This document shows positions 8,325-16,194 of a stretch of 40,149 bases of DNA, one piece after another. A program made the translations under genes and the position numbers. Origin of the DNA: an uncultured Blautia sp. (GTDB taxonomy: Bacteria; Bacillota; Clostridia; Lachnospirales; Lachnospiraceae); NCBI GenBank assembly GCA_900556555.1, contig USPF01000017.1, forward strand, positions 1-40,149, given 5' to 3'. The notes below the pieces were generated by a model that was not told where the DNA came from, made no database searches, and worked only from the letters and a program-made list of their open reading frames with translations. Position 1 is the stretch's first letter. Each line of letters starts with the position of its first letter.

Positions 8325-9296
8325 TCAATGTTCTTCATATTCAAACACAGGCATACCCTTCGTATCATATTTAACCTGCATAATCATAGCATGCCTGTTC
8401 GGGTCATACAGAGGGTCTCCAATAATTTCATCATACGGTCTTGCATGGTAAATACACAAATCTGTAACCCCATCTTCTGCCTTTACAAAAGAGTTATGTC
8501 CTGGCCCATAAATACCTTTCTCTTCATCTGTTTTGAGAACAGGATATCTCTGTTTTGTCCACACATGAGGATCCAGCAAATCCTCATTCTCATCAGCATA
8601 CAGCATACCCATACAATAACATGCACCTGTAGCACTGGCAGAAAAAGTCAGATAGATCTTGCCATCATGTTTCAGGACAGCAGGGCCTTCGTTAACCCAG
8701 AAATCTACTCTTTCCCAGTCATAATCAGGGGTTGTAAGAAGCACCTGGACTGTAGCCAGTTTATTTGCAGCTTCCAGTTTTGCAATATAAAGATTAGAAA
8801 TCTGCTTTCCAACTCCTGTTTTTTCTGCCCATATCCAATAGTATTCTCCTTTGTTTTCAAACACTGTAGCATCCAGAGAAAATGCATGAAAAGAAAATTC
8901 ATCCCCATCTGCTGCCTTCATCATGCCAAGTTCTTCCCATTCATCCTGTAAAGGATTCTGCCCTTTACAGTGAAGCACATACGGGCGGATAGCCCATACA
9001 TCAACAGCATCTCCTGCTGCATAATAAATATACCATTCACCATAAATGTAATGAAGTTCCGGTGCCCAAATATGAACACTTTGGGGTCCTTGCTCATGTT
9101 TTTTCCACAGAGTGAATTCCTCAGCCTCTTTTAATCCCTGAATGGTCTTTGCACCACGCAGTATAATTCTGTCATACTCTGGAACAGAAGCTGTAAAATA
9201 ATACATCCCATCTGTATGCCTGTACACATACGGATCTGCCCTCTGTTCAATAAACGGCTGGTTGTAACTGGTTTGTTTGTAATTATTTTGATTCAT
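8325..9296 (-). CDS. GH43 family glycosidase (arabinosidase/xylosidase type)
   Basis: A 323-residue protein with no signal peptide, the length of a single five-bladed beta-propeller GH43 domain. The three acidic catalytic positions of the family can be placed: Asp21 in 'RADPYVYRH' (base), an Asp in 'SLDATVFE' (pKa tuning) and a Glu in 'VNEGPAVLKH' (acid). 'GPGHNSFVKAEDG' near the C-terminus is also typical. The ATG at 9296 follows GGGAGGG. It lies upstream of the ArsR-type regulator and GH51 on the same strand and probably trims arabinose- or xylose-containing oligosaccharides in the cytoplasm. The exact linkage cannot be told from the sequence. Confidence 0.9.
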   Translation of the reverse strand: MNQNNYKQTSYNQPFIEQRADPYVYRHTDGMYYFTASVPEYDRIILRGAKTIQGLKEAEEFTLWKKHEQGPQSVHIWAPELHYIYGEWYIYYAAGDAVDVWAIRPYVLHCKGQNPLQDEWEELGMMKAADGDEFSFHAFSLDATVFENKGEYYWIWAEKTGVGKQISNLYIAKLEAANKLATVQVLLTTPDYDWERVDFWVNEGPAVLKHDGKIYLTFSASATGACYCMGMLYADENEDLLDPHVWTKQRYPVLKTDEEKGIYGPGHNSFVKAEDGVTDLCIYHARPYDEIIGDPLYDPNRHAMIMQVKYDTKGMPVFEYEEH

Positions 9297-9387
9297 TTTT
9301 CCCTCCCTTTACCACCTATCATGCAGATGGTAAATTTGTTATCATGGCTTTATTCTATAACACTACAATTTTTATTGCAATATTCAT

Positions 9388-9403
9388 TTTAGATTTTAGT
9401 AAA
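9388..9403. promoter_or_regulatory. Candidate ArsR-type operator ahead of GH43
   Basis: TTTAGATTTTAGTAAA matches 13 of 16 positions of the perfect inverted repeat at 8233-8248, and lies about 90 bases before the GH43 start in the intergenic region. The shared TTTAGATTT half suggests one regulator binds both. Confidence 0.5.
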
Positions 9404-9446
9404 ATAATACATTTATTTCTAAATATTTTATTCAATATTACTACCA

Positions 9447-9469
9447 AAAAAGACTGCCTAGCGGCAGCC
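9447..9469 (-). terminator. Terminator of the chromate transporter pair
   Basis: CTGCC and GGCAG form a stem around TAGC; on the minus strand it is followed by TCTTTTTTGG. It lies 30 bases past the stop codon of the transporter gene. Confidence 0.75.
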
Positions 9470-9498
9470 CTTCTCAACATTTCTTGCTATTTGTTTTT

Positions 9499-10062
9499 CT
9501 ATAACTTAAACAGCATTCCCACAACTGCCGCTACAGCAATATAGAACACCGGATGTTTTTTCCACTTCTGAATCCCAAAGAACAGAACTGCCGCCAGTAA
9601 AATCCTTCCCCATTGTACACTGGCAAAAATCCCCTGCAAATCTGTTATCTGGCTTCCCGGGAAAAATGTTTCCAATGCCACACCAATACCAGCAGCAATG
9701 ATTAATCCTGTAGAAGCTGGCCGCAGCCCATAAAATATCTTCTTCACCATCTGGGAATCCTTAAATTTTTTCAGCATCTTACTGATAATGATAATTACAA
9801 TAATAGACGGGAGCACTAACCCAAACGTAGTAATCAATGCCCCGGCAAGCCCAGCCACATGAAAACCTACATAAGTAGACATATTAACGCCAATCGCACC
9901 CGGTGTTGACTCGGAAATGGCAATCATGTTTCCAATGTCTGCTGCTGTAAACCACCCTGTCTTTTCAGAAATCGCATACAGAAACGGAATCGTTGCCATT
10001 CCGCCTCCTATCGCAAAAAGTCCAGTTTTTGCAAACTCATAAAACAATAACCACAGCGTCAT
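9499..10062 (-). CDS. chrA: Chromate transporter family subunit (second gene)
   Basis: A 187-residue short-form CHR family membrane protein, about half the size of fused ChrA. It has about six hydrophobic segments and the family signatures 'LFAIGGGMATIPFL' near residue 15 and 'SESTPGAIGVNMSTYVGF' near residue 50. Its ATG overlaps the stop codon of the preceding gene by four bases, so the two are translated together and probably form one two-subunit transporter. Paired short CHR proteins are common in Firmicutes; chromate is the known substrate of some members, but for gut anaerobes the true substrate is open. A terminator follows. Confidence 0.92.
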   Translation of the reverse strand: MTLWLLFYEFAKTGLFAIGGGMATIPFLYAISEKTGWFTAADIGNMIAISESTPGAIGVNMSTYVGFHVAGLAGALITTFGLVLPSIIVIIIISKMLKKFKDSQMVKKIFYGLRPASTGLIIAAGIGVALETFFPGSQITDLQGIFASVQWGRILLAAVLFFGIQKWKKHPVFYIAVAAVVGMLFKL

Positions 10063-10601
10063 ACTTTTCCCTCCTTCATCTTCTCCAGATTTTTAATGCA
10101 GATTCCTGCTGCTCCCGCCAGAACCACTAAAATCACAGGCGAAAGAGAAGTAAAAGCACTGAGAACCGTAATCACCGCACAAATAACAACACACCATTTA
10201 TCAATCATTGATTTTTTACCCAATTTGAGGACTGCGTCTAAAATAAGTGCACATACGCATGCACGAATACCGTCAAAAGCATACGTAACATACGGAAGAT
10301 GTGCAAAATTTTGAATAAAAGCTGCAATAACCGTGATAATTACCAGTGACGGAAAAACAAATCCAAATGTAGCTGCAAATCCTCCCAAAACTCCTTTTTG
10401 TTTATACCCAATAAAAGTTGATGTATTGACAGCAATAATCCCTGGCGTACACTGTCCAATCGCATAGTAATCCATCACTTCTTCTTCTGTTGCCCATCTT
10501 TTTTTTTCTACAATTTCCCTCTGGATAATGGGAAGCATAGCATATCCGCCTCCAAACGTCACAGCCCCCATCTTCGCAAATATCCAAAACAATTCTGCCA
10601 A
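10059..10601 (-). CDS. chrA: Chromate transporter family subunit (first gene)
   Basis: A 180-residue short CHR family membrane protein with the matching motifs 'GAVTFGGGYAMLPII' near residue 12 and 'IGQCTPGIIAVNTSTFIGY' near residue 48. It overlaps the next CHR gene by four bases. The start is odd: there is no in-frame ATG or GTG. The codon given is a TTG at 10601, yet the only good ribosome binding site, GGAGGG, ends 16 bases before it. An in-frame ATC at 10607-10609 lies at the normal distance. The true start is therefore uncertain by a few codons; the family assignment is not. Confidence 0.88.
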   Translation of the reverse strand: MAELFWIFAKMGAVTFGGGYAMLPIIQREIVEKKRWATEEEVMDYYAIGQCTPGIIAVNTSTFIGYKQKGVLGGFAATFGFVFPSLVIITVIAAFIQNFAHLPYVTYAFDGIRACVCALILDAVLKLGKKSMIDKWCVVICAVITVLSAFTSLSPVILVVLAGAAGICIKNLEKMKEGKV

Positions 10602-10668
10602 CTCTTTGATAACAAATCCCTCCTGTCCTATTTTTTCTCTAATTAATTTATCACACTTTCTTATTCTT

Positions 10669-10750
10669 GTATAGATAAGAAAACACCGCTGCGAAGCCCT
10701 ATTGCCGAAAAATCATACAGCAGCACAGACCACAACAGCGGTATAGATAA
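10669..10750. other. Structured intergenic element, probable terminator of the malQ-regulator transcript
   Basis: Inverted arms ACCGCTG (10685-10691) and CAGCGGT (10736-10742) enclose about 44 bases, and on the minus strand the second arm is followed by GTTTTCTT. A 10-base direct repeat, GTATAGATAA, borders it at 10669-10678 and 10741-10750. It lies just past the LacI regulator's stop. The long loop is unusual for a plain terminator. Confidence 0.45.
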
Positions 10751-10763
10751 CTTTATTTCTTTT

Positions 10764-11798
10764 TTATGTGTTAAAAGAATGTTTCCCAGTAGATTCTCTT
10801 GGCAATAATTCTCCCGGAAAGACTATATTCCTAGGTGGTTTCTTATTCAAGATCATATCAAACAATATATCTGCCGTAGCTTTTGCAATGCATTCCACCG
10901 GCTGTCTGATGGTAGTAATCTTAGGAATATAGAACTCCCCTTCTTCTGTACCATCAAACCCTGCAACCGAACATTGCTCAGGAACAGAAACCCCAGCCTC
11001 CTTCAAAGCTCTGCAAGCTCCTATAGCCAGACTGTCAGACACCGCATACAGTGCCGAAAATGTTGTCTTCTCCAGAAGTTTCCCAGCCAGCTTATAACCG
11101 GACCGGAAAGAATATCTGTCTTCCTCCGCATTCATATACTGAATCAGCTCCTCCCGGCACGGTATCCCGTGGTCTTCCAATGCCTTTTTATATCCCAAAA
11201 GCCTTAGACTGCCAATACTCTTATCCTCCTTAGGTGCTGTGATCAGAGCAATCCTGTCATGTCCAAGTTCAATCAGATATTGTGTCATCTTATAGCTTTC
11301 TAAAAAATCATCTACCGAAACAGAAGCACCATTTTCTGCCTGTACCTCTGCCTTTCCAATCGTACTGAGAACAAATGGCACCTGAAATTGCTTTATTTTC
11401 TCTTCCGGATGCGAAAAATCCCCTCCTAAAAATATCATTCCACTGGGCTTTTTTTCTTTTGCAATGCCAATGGCAACATCTAATTCACTCTCCTGCTCTT
11501 CCACATATTGAAGCAGAAAACTATAATCCCTTTTCTGGCATTCCCTCTCCAAACCACTGATTAAATTACCCAAAAACGTATTGCCAATTCCTTTGACCAG
11601 CACCACTATGGCTTTCGCTTCCAGCCGTTTTAGATTTCTGGCACTATTATTAGGAACATAATTTTCCCTGGCAATGGTTTTCATGATTTTTTCTCTCGTC
11701 TCAGGATTAATATCCGGATGATTATTCATAGCTCTTGAAACCGTACTGACTCCAACTCCGCACTGCCTGGCTATATCCTTAATCGTTACATTTCCCAT
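10764..11798 (-). CDS. LacI-family regulator linked to malQ
   Basis: A 344-residue LacI/GalR-type regulator. The helix-turn-helix is at residues 1-25 (GNVTIKDIARQCGVGVSTVSR), the hinge near 'NYVPNNSARNL', then the sugar-binding core with 'IVVLVKGIGNTFLGNLISGL', 'GMIFLGGDF', 'ALYAVSDSLAIGA' and 'SVAGFDGTEE'. The ATG at 11798 is preferred to a GTG at 11825 that has a poorer context. It lies 33 bases after malQ on the same strand and probably shares its transcript. Paired AACGTT sites before malQ are its likely targets, making it a maltose- or maltodextrin-responsive regulator; this is inferred from position. Confidence 0.9.
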   Translation of the reverse strand: MGNVTIKDIARQCGVGVSTVSRAMNNHPDINPETREKIMKTIARENYVPNNSARNLKRLEAKAIVVLVKGIGNTFLGNLISGLERECQKRDYSFLLQYVEEQESELDVAIGIAKEKKPSGMIFLGGDFSHPEEKIKQFQVPFVLSTIGKAEVQAENGASVSVDDFLESYKMTQYLIELGHDRIALITAPKEDKSIGSLRLLGYKKALEDHGIPCREELIQYMNAEEDRYSFRSGYKLAGKLLEKTTFSALYAVSDSLAIGACRALKEAGVSVPEQCSVAGFDGTEEGEFYIPKITTIRQPVECIAKATADILFDMILNKKPPRNIVFPGELLPRESTGKHSFNT

Positions 11799-11831
11799 AC
11801 GAGTACCGCCCTTCCGGAACTTCACTGTCTA

Positions 11832-13307
11832 TCAGATTCTTCCATACAACCTAGTCATCTGATACATTCTGTCTACAACCTCATCTGTAATCTGTCCAGG
11901 GGTCAGACGCCACTTCCAGTTATAACCTAAGGTAGACGGTTTGTTGATTCTGGCTTCTCCTCCAAGACACAAAAATTCCTGAATCGGAGTCACAGCCAGA
12001 TCTGCCACAGAACTCATAGCTAAACGGATAAAATCCCATGGCATTTCATGGTGAGGCGTATGATAATTATTCATGTAACGCAATGCAAAATCTCTGTCAT
12101 GTGGTGACATTTCATCCAGCCAGCCAAGAATTGTATTATTATCATGAGTTCCCGTATAAACTACACAATTGTGATTATAATTATGAGGCAGATAATCACT
12201 TTCTTCTCTGGAATCAAAAGCAAATTGAAGCACCTTCATTCCAGGATAACCTGTATCCCTCACTAACTTCAGCACACTTTCCGTAAGATAACCAAGGTCT
12301 TCCGCAATAATCTCTACTTCACCCAGTTCTCTTTTCACTGCCTGAAACAGCTCAATTCCCGGTCCCTTTTCCCATTTTCCATACTGTGCAGTCTCATGTC
12401 CGTAAGGAATTGCATAGTATTCATCAAATCCCCTGAAATGATCCACACGCACCACATCATACCGTTTAAAACAATATCTAAGACGCTGAATCCACCATGC
12501 GTATCCGGTCTCTTTATGATAATCCCAGTCATATAATGGATTTCCCCACAGCTGCCCTGTAGCCGAAAAAGCATCTGGCGGGCATCCTGCTACTCCTATA
12601 GGATTACATTCATCATCAACCTGGAATAACTGAGAATTCGCCCATGCATCTGCACTATCAAAAGCTACATAAATTGGAATATCACCAATAATGCGTACTC
12701 CTTGCTCATTCGCATATTTTTTTAGTTTTTCCCACTGTTTTGTAAATTCATACTGCTGAAAATATACAAACCGGACTTCCTCTTCCAGTTCTCTTCTTTT
12801 TTGTTCCAGTACTTCCGGTACTCTCCGCTTCAGTGAATCTTCCCATTCCCCCCAGCTAACTCCGTCCAAGCTATTTTTTATCGCCATGTACAGTCCATAA
12901 TCTTCCAGCCAAAAAGCATTCTCTTTTATAAAATCTTCGTAATCCTCATCTGGCACATAACGCTCAAAAGCTTGTCTTAATACTCCAAATTTTCCGCGAT
13001 AAATTTTTTCGTATTCCACATAGGAAGGATGACCGGTAAAATCCACAGAATCACATTCCTGTTCTGTAAGCAGCCCCTCCTGAATCAATGCCTCTAAATC
13101 AATGTAAAATGGATTTCCTGCAAAAGTGGAAAAAGACTGGTATGGAGAATCTCCGTATCCCGTAGGACCCAAAGGCAAAATCTGCCAGTACTTTTGTCCT
13201 CCTCTCTTCAACTGATCCACAAATTCAAACGCTTCTTTCGAAAAACTGCCTATTCCATATTTCGATGGTAAAGATGACACAGGTAATAATACACCACTGG
13301 CTCTCAT
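11832..13307 (-). CDS. malQ: 4-alpha-glucanotransferase (amylomaltase), GH77
   Basis: A 491-residue enzyme of normal length that moves alpha-1,4-glucan segments between maltodextrins in the cytoplasm. It starts 'MRASGVLLPVSSLPSKYGIG' as MalQ proteins do. The catalytic triad of the family is visible: Asp289 nucleophile in 'VRVDHFRGFDEY', Glu336 acid/base in 'IIAEDLG' and Asp389 in 'YTGTHDNNT'. The ATG at 13307 follows AGGAGAACA. It is the first gene of a two-gene unit with a LacI regulator and has a promoter with tandem operators upstream. No maltose transporter or phosphorylase lies in the window. Confidence 0.97.
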   Translation of the reverse strand: MRASGVLLPVSSLPSKYGIGSFSKEAFEFVDQLKRGGQKYWQILPLGPTGYGDSPYQSFSTFAGNPFYIDLEALIQEGLLTEQECDSVDFTGHPSYVEYEKIYRGKFGVLRQAFERYVPDEDYEDFIKENAFWLEDYGLYMAIKNSLDGVSWGEWEDSLKRRVPEVLEQKRRELEEEVRFVYFQQYEFTKQWEKLKKYANEQGVRIIGDIPIYVAFDSADAWANSQLFQVDDECNPIGVAGCPPDAFSATGQLWGNPLYDWDYHKETGYAWWIQRLRYCFKRYDVVRVDHFRGFDEYYAIPYGHETAQYGKWEKGPGIELFQAVKRELGEVEIIAEDLGYLTESVLKLVRDTGYPGMKVLQFAFDSREESDYLPHNYNHNCVVYTGTHDNNTILGWLDEMSPHDRDFALRYMNNYHTPHHEMPWDFIRLAMSSVADLAVTPIQEFLCLGGEARINKPSTLGYNWKWRLTPGQITDEVVDRMYQMTRLYGRI

Positions 13308-13337
13308 ATCTTGTTCTCCTTAAATAAAATTTATGCA

Positions 13338-13369
13338 AAACGTTACTGGTATCGATATCGGTAACGTTT
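13338..13369. promoter_or_regulatory. Tandem LacI-type operator before malQ
   Basis: The 32-bp region is an imperfect palindrome: outer arms AAACGTTAC and GTAACGTTT match perfectly, the centre is ATCGAT, and only two base pairs mismatch. It also reads as two AACGTT-centred sites about 24 bp apart. It lies 31 bases before the malQ ATG and downstream of the predicted promoter, a repression position. Confidence 0.75.
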
Positions 13370-13387
13370 CCGATATTCTTTATTACC

Positions 13388-13416
13388 AAATTAACACAGA
13401 TACCGCATTACATCAA
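13388..13416 (-). promoter_or_regulatory. Promoter of malQ
   Basis: On the minus strand a -35 TTGATG (13411-13416) and a -10 TAATTT (13388-13393) are 17 bp apart. Transcription would start near 13381, so the operator palindrome lies in the leader. The rest of the 13308-13675 gap holds no gene that I can support. Confidence 0.5.
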
Positions 13417-13631
13417 TATGTCATTTTGCATAAAAATATTCTTTGTTTTTTCTCATTTATTTTTGTTGAGTTTTACAGTTCGTTTCTTGTTGACTTTTCT
13501 AAACAAAAATGCTACCATTGGCTTCATCAAAGCAGAATTCTCTGCTGATTCATTCTTTGGCATTCGCCAGAAAACCCAACACATTATCATGATTTTACAA
13601 GGATTCATTGATTAAATTTCATCTGTTTTTG

Positions 13632-13660
13632 TTGTCTCGCAGATCAGATTTTGATACAAT
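13632..13660 (+). promoter_or_regulatory. Promoter-like sequence directly ahead of the Rpn gene
   Basis: TTGTCT (13632-13637) and TACAAT (13655-13660) are 17 bp apart. The -10 box ends only 15 bases before the ATG, so transcription from it would begin inside or next to the GAAAGGAG ribosome binding site. That would give a nearly leaderless message. A promoter further upstream is possible. Confidence 0.45.
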
Positions 13661-13675
13661 AGAAAGGAGAAATCT

Positions 13676-14614
13676 ATGCAAAAAATCAACGTAAACAGGA
13701 AGCACAAAGACAAACTTTTCCGTACAGTTTTTCGAGAAAAGAAAGACCTTCTGACACTTTACAATGCCCTGAACGGTACTGATTACACAAATGAAGACGA
13801 TTTGAAAATCACTACGCTTGATGACGTTGTTTATATGGGAATGAAAAATGATACTTCCTTTATCATCGATCATGTTATGAATCTCTACGAACACCAAAGT
13901 ACCCTTAGCCCCAATCTTCCTCTCCGGGGTCTTCTCTACTTTGCTGATTTATACCGAGCCCATATTGAACCCGTAAAAAGGCGCCTCTATTCCGAAACCC
14001 CTCTCTTAATCCCAACCCCACAATATGTGGTTTTTTACAATGGAACCAAAGAGCAGCCGGAAAGAAAGGAACTGCATCTTAGTGATTTGTTTATACAAAA
14101 AGGGGATTTCCCCTGTTTGGAATGTACCGCAGTTGTACTGAATATCAATTTAGGTCATAACAGAGAACTTATGGAAAAATGCTCCACATTAAAGCAATAT
14201 GCACAGTTTGTTGCCTGTGTCCGGGATTGTGTACAAAAACATAAAAACTATGAAACCGGCACAGAAAAAGCTGTAGATTACTGTATTGAAAACGGAATTT
14301 TGTCAGAACTGCTTCTCAAAAACAAATCGGAGGTAGTAAATATGATCCTTACAGAATTTGACGAAGAAGATTATAGAGAATTTTTGCGCGAAGAAGCAAG
14401 AGACCGTGGATTAGCTGAAGGTAGAGCCGAAGGCAGAGCTGAGGGTAGAGCTGAAGGCATTACTGAGGGCAGGGTCGAAGGACTAATCATTCTCTGCAAA
14501 GATTTTCATCTCTCCTATGAAGAAACGCTCACCAAGTTAATTGAAAAACTTTCCCTTGATCCAGAGAAGGCAAAAGAGTATCTAAAGCATTACTGGAACC
14601 AGGAAGAAAATTAA
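13676..14614 (+). CDS. Rpn-family PD-(D/E)XK nuclease
   Basis: A 312-residue protein of the Rpn (recombination-promoting nuclease, formerly 'putative transposase') family. The N-terminal nuclease domain includes 'NDTSFIIDHVMNLYEHQST' near residue 60, which supplies the Asp and Glu-x-Gln of the PD-(D/E)XK core, and 'LPLRGLLYFADLY'. The C-terminus has six 4-residue A-E-G-R type repeats (residues 247-270) and a helical tail. Studied Rpn proteins are DNA endonucleases with toxicity and phage-defence roles, held in check by a short protein made from an internal start. Such a start, with a strong ribosome binding site, is present here at 14342. The ATG at 13676 follows GAAAGGAG. It stands alone on the plus strand. 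Confidence 0.9.
   Translation: MQKINVNRKHKDKLFRTVFREKKDLLTLYNALNGTDYTNEDDLKITTLDDVVYMGMKNDTSFIIDHVMNLYEHQSTLSPNLPLRGLLYFADLYRAHIEPVKRRLYSETPLLIPTPQYVVFYNGTKEQPERKELHLSDLFIQKGDFPCLECTAVVLNINLGHNRELMEKCSTLKQYAQFVACVRDCVQKHKNYETGTEKAVDYCIENGILSELLLKNKSEVVNMILTEFDEEDYREFLREEARDRGLAEGRAEGRAEGRAEGITEGRVEGLIILCKDFHLSYEETLTKLIEKLSLDPEKAKEYLKHYWNQEEN
14342..14614 (+). CDS. Putative internally initiated short Rpn (RpnS-like inhibitor)
   Basis: An in-frame ATG at codon 223 of the Rpn gene is preceded by GGAGGT eight bases upstream, a near-perfect ribosome binding site inside coding sequence. It would yield a 90-residue protein, MILTEFDEEDYREFLREEAR..., made of an acidic helix, the A-E-G-R repeats and the C-terminal helical region, without the nuclease core. 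In described Rpn systems a C-terminal short form made from inside the gene blocks the full-length toxin. The internal site is seen in the sequence; the inhibitory role is inferred. Rare in-frame Met codons with chance upstream purines are the alternative explanation. Confidence 0.55.
   Translation: MILTEFDEEDYREFLREEARDRGLAEGRAEGRAEGRAEGITEGRVEGLIILCKDFHLSYEETLTKLIEKLSLDPEKAKEYLKHYWNQEEN
14414..14485 (+). repeat. 12-bp in-frame tandem repeats in the Rpn gene
   Basis: Six 12-bp units of the GCTGAAGGCAGA type encode A-E-G-R, decaying toward the end. Because 12 is a multiple of three, slippage would lengthen or shorten the linker without breaking the frame. Such repeats are common at this place in Rpn proteins. 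Confidence 0.85.
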
Positions 14615-14684
14615 TTGATACAATAAAAACCTACATCAAGTTCTTATTTTACTTTATAAGCGGACCATAATGTTTTTCAATCAA

Positions 14685-14713
14685 TGTACATTTTCATAAA
14701 AATATGCTATCAT
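14685..14713 (+). promoter_or_regulatory. Promoter of the AGCS symporter gene
   Basis: TGTACA (14685-14690) and TATCAT (14708-14713) are 17 bp apart, 55 bases before the ATG. Confidence 0.45.
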
Positions 14714-14767
14714 GAAAAATAACTGTGTTTTTATGCAGATAAATTTTAAACAGAGAGGATATTTCCT

Positions 14768-16177
14768 ATGATTCAATTGATTGAAACCATCAATACTGCG
14801 GTAAACAACTTTGTCTGGGGCGTTCCTGCTATGGTCTGTATCATTGGTGTTGGCTTATACCTCAGCATCCGTACACACTTTTTACAAATCCGAAAATTTC
14901 CTTATGCAATCAAAACCACCTTAGGCCGAATGTTCCGCAAGCGTGACGCATCTGATGGTGCGTTGACCCCATTTCAGGCGGTCTGTACAGCTCTTGCTGC
15001 TACTGTTGGAACAGGAAATGTAGCCGGTGTGGCTGGTGCCATTGCAATCGGAGGTCCTGGTGCTGTATTCTGGATGTGGATTTCTGCTGTTTTAGGTATG
15101 TGCACAAAATTTTCCGAAGTGACTCTGGCGGTTCATTTTAGAGAAACCAACAAAAACGGAGAACTTGTGGGCGGTCCTATGTACTACATAAAAAACGGAC
15201 TTGGCAAAAACTGGTATTTTCTCGCTGTACTATTTTCTATTTTTGGTGTACTCACTGTATTCGGCACTGGAAATGCAACCCAGGTCAACACCATTACTGC
15301 ATCTATTGACTCCGCACTTTTAAACTATAATTTAATTTCAAAAGAATCTCTTGGAACATTTAACCTGATTCTTGGCATTATTCTTGCTTTTTTGGTAGGA
15401 ATGGTTCTTCTGGGTGGAATCAAGCGTATTGGCCAGGTAACAGAACGCCTGGTTCCATTTATGGCAATGTTCTATATCACGCTTGCCCTTGGTGTAATTC
15501 TGCTGAACTTCAAGAGAATTCCCAGTGTGTTTTATTCCATTATTTACGGTGCATTTAATCCTTCTGCCTTTACTGGCGGTGTAGTGGGAAGCATTTTCCT
15601 CAGTATGCAGAAAGGTGTGTCCAGGGGAATCTTCTCCAATGAAGCCGGACTCGGAACAGGCTCTATCGCCCACGCCTGTGCTGATACGAAAAAACCTGTG
15701 AAACAAGGATTTTTTGGAATTTTCGAAGTTTTCACCGATACTATTGTAATCTGTACTCTGACTGCCCTTGTTATTCTGTGCAGCAATGTACCGATTGCCT
15801 ACGGCAAAGCTGCTGGTGCTGAGCTTACCATTCTTGGTTTTACTTCCACTTACGGAAGCTGGGTATCTATTTTCACCGCCATTGCAATGTGTTGCTTTGC
15901 TTTCTCCACCATTATCGGATGGGGACTGTACGGTGCAAGATGTATTGAATTTTTATTTTCATCTAAAATCACGAAACCTTTTATGATCATCTATTCCATG
16001 GTTGCAATTCTGGGTGCTACTATGGACCTCGGATTATTATGGAGTATTGCAGAAACCTTCAACGGCCTTATGTCTATTCCAAACCTGATAGCAGTCTTCC
16101 TGCTCTCCGGTACAGTTGTGAAACTGGTAAAAGAATACTTTCAAGGCGAGGGTTCCGGTAAAGTGAATCATAAATAA
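14768..16177 (+). CDS. Sodium:alanine/glycine symporter, AGCS family
   Basis: A 469-residue membrane protein of the expected length and about ten to eleven membrane segments. Family blocks are clear: 'TALAATVGTGNVAGVAGAIAIGGPGAVFWMW' near residue 75, 'GGPMYYIKNGLG' near 138, 'GIFSNEAGLGTGSIAHACADTKKPVKQGF' near 285 and 'FAFSTIIGWGLYGARCIEFLF' near 377. Members import alanine or glycine with Na+. The ATG follows GAGAGGAT. It is a single-gene unit with its own promoter and a shared terminator. Which amino acid it carries cannot be told here. Confidence 0.95.
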   Translation: MIQLIETINTAVNNFVWGVPAMVCIIGVGLYLSIRTHFLQIRKFPYAIKTTLGRMFRKRDASDGALTPFQAVCTALAATVGTGNVAGVAGAIAIGGPGAVFWMWISAVLGMCTKFSEVTLAVHFRETNKNGELVGGPMYYIKNGLGKNWYFLAVLFSIFGVLTVFGTGNATQVNTITASIDSALLNYNLISKESLGTFNLILGIILAFLVGMVLLGGIKRIGQVTERLVPFMAMFYITLALGVILLNFKRIPSVFYSIIYGAFNPSAFTGGVVGSIFLSMQKGVSRGIFSNEAGLGTGSIAHACADTKKPVKQGFFGIFEVFTDTIVICTLTALVILCSNVPIAYGKAAGAELTILGFTSTYGSWVSIFTAIAMCCFAFSTIIGWGLYGARCIEFLFSSKITKPFMIIYSMVAILGATMDLGLLWSIAETFNGLMSIPNLIAVFLLSGTVVKLVKEYFQGEGSGKVNHK

Positions 16178-16194
16178 CCGCTACTGCTATAGAT

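Noticed and set aside
8310..8951. A 213-codon plus-strand open frame
   Set aside because: Antisense to GH43, with the same mirror-frame composition and no start signals.
9344..9544. A 66-codon plus-strand frame before the chromate transporter end
   Set aside because: AT-rich, crosses a terminator, and has no ribosome binding site.
13619..13897. A 92-codon minus-strand frame
   Set aside because: Antisense to the Rpn gene start and promoter, with no ribosome binding site.
14414..14485. CRISPR-like repeats
   Set aside because: The 12-bp units are contiguous and in frame, encode A-E-G-R, and have no spacers.
13676..14614. Transposase or insertion sequence
   Set aside because: Rpn proteins were once labelled putative transposases, but the motifs are those of a PD-(D/E)XK nuclease and no terminal inverted repeats are seen.
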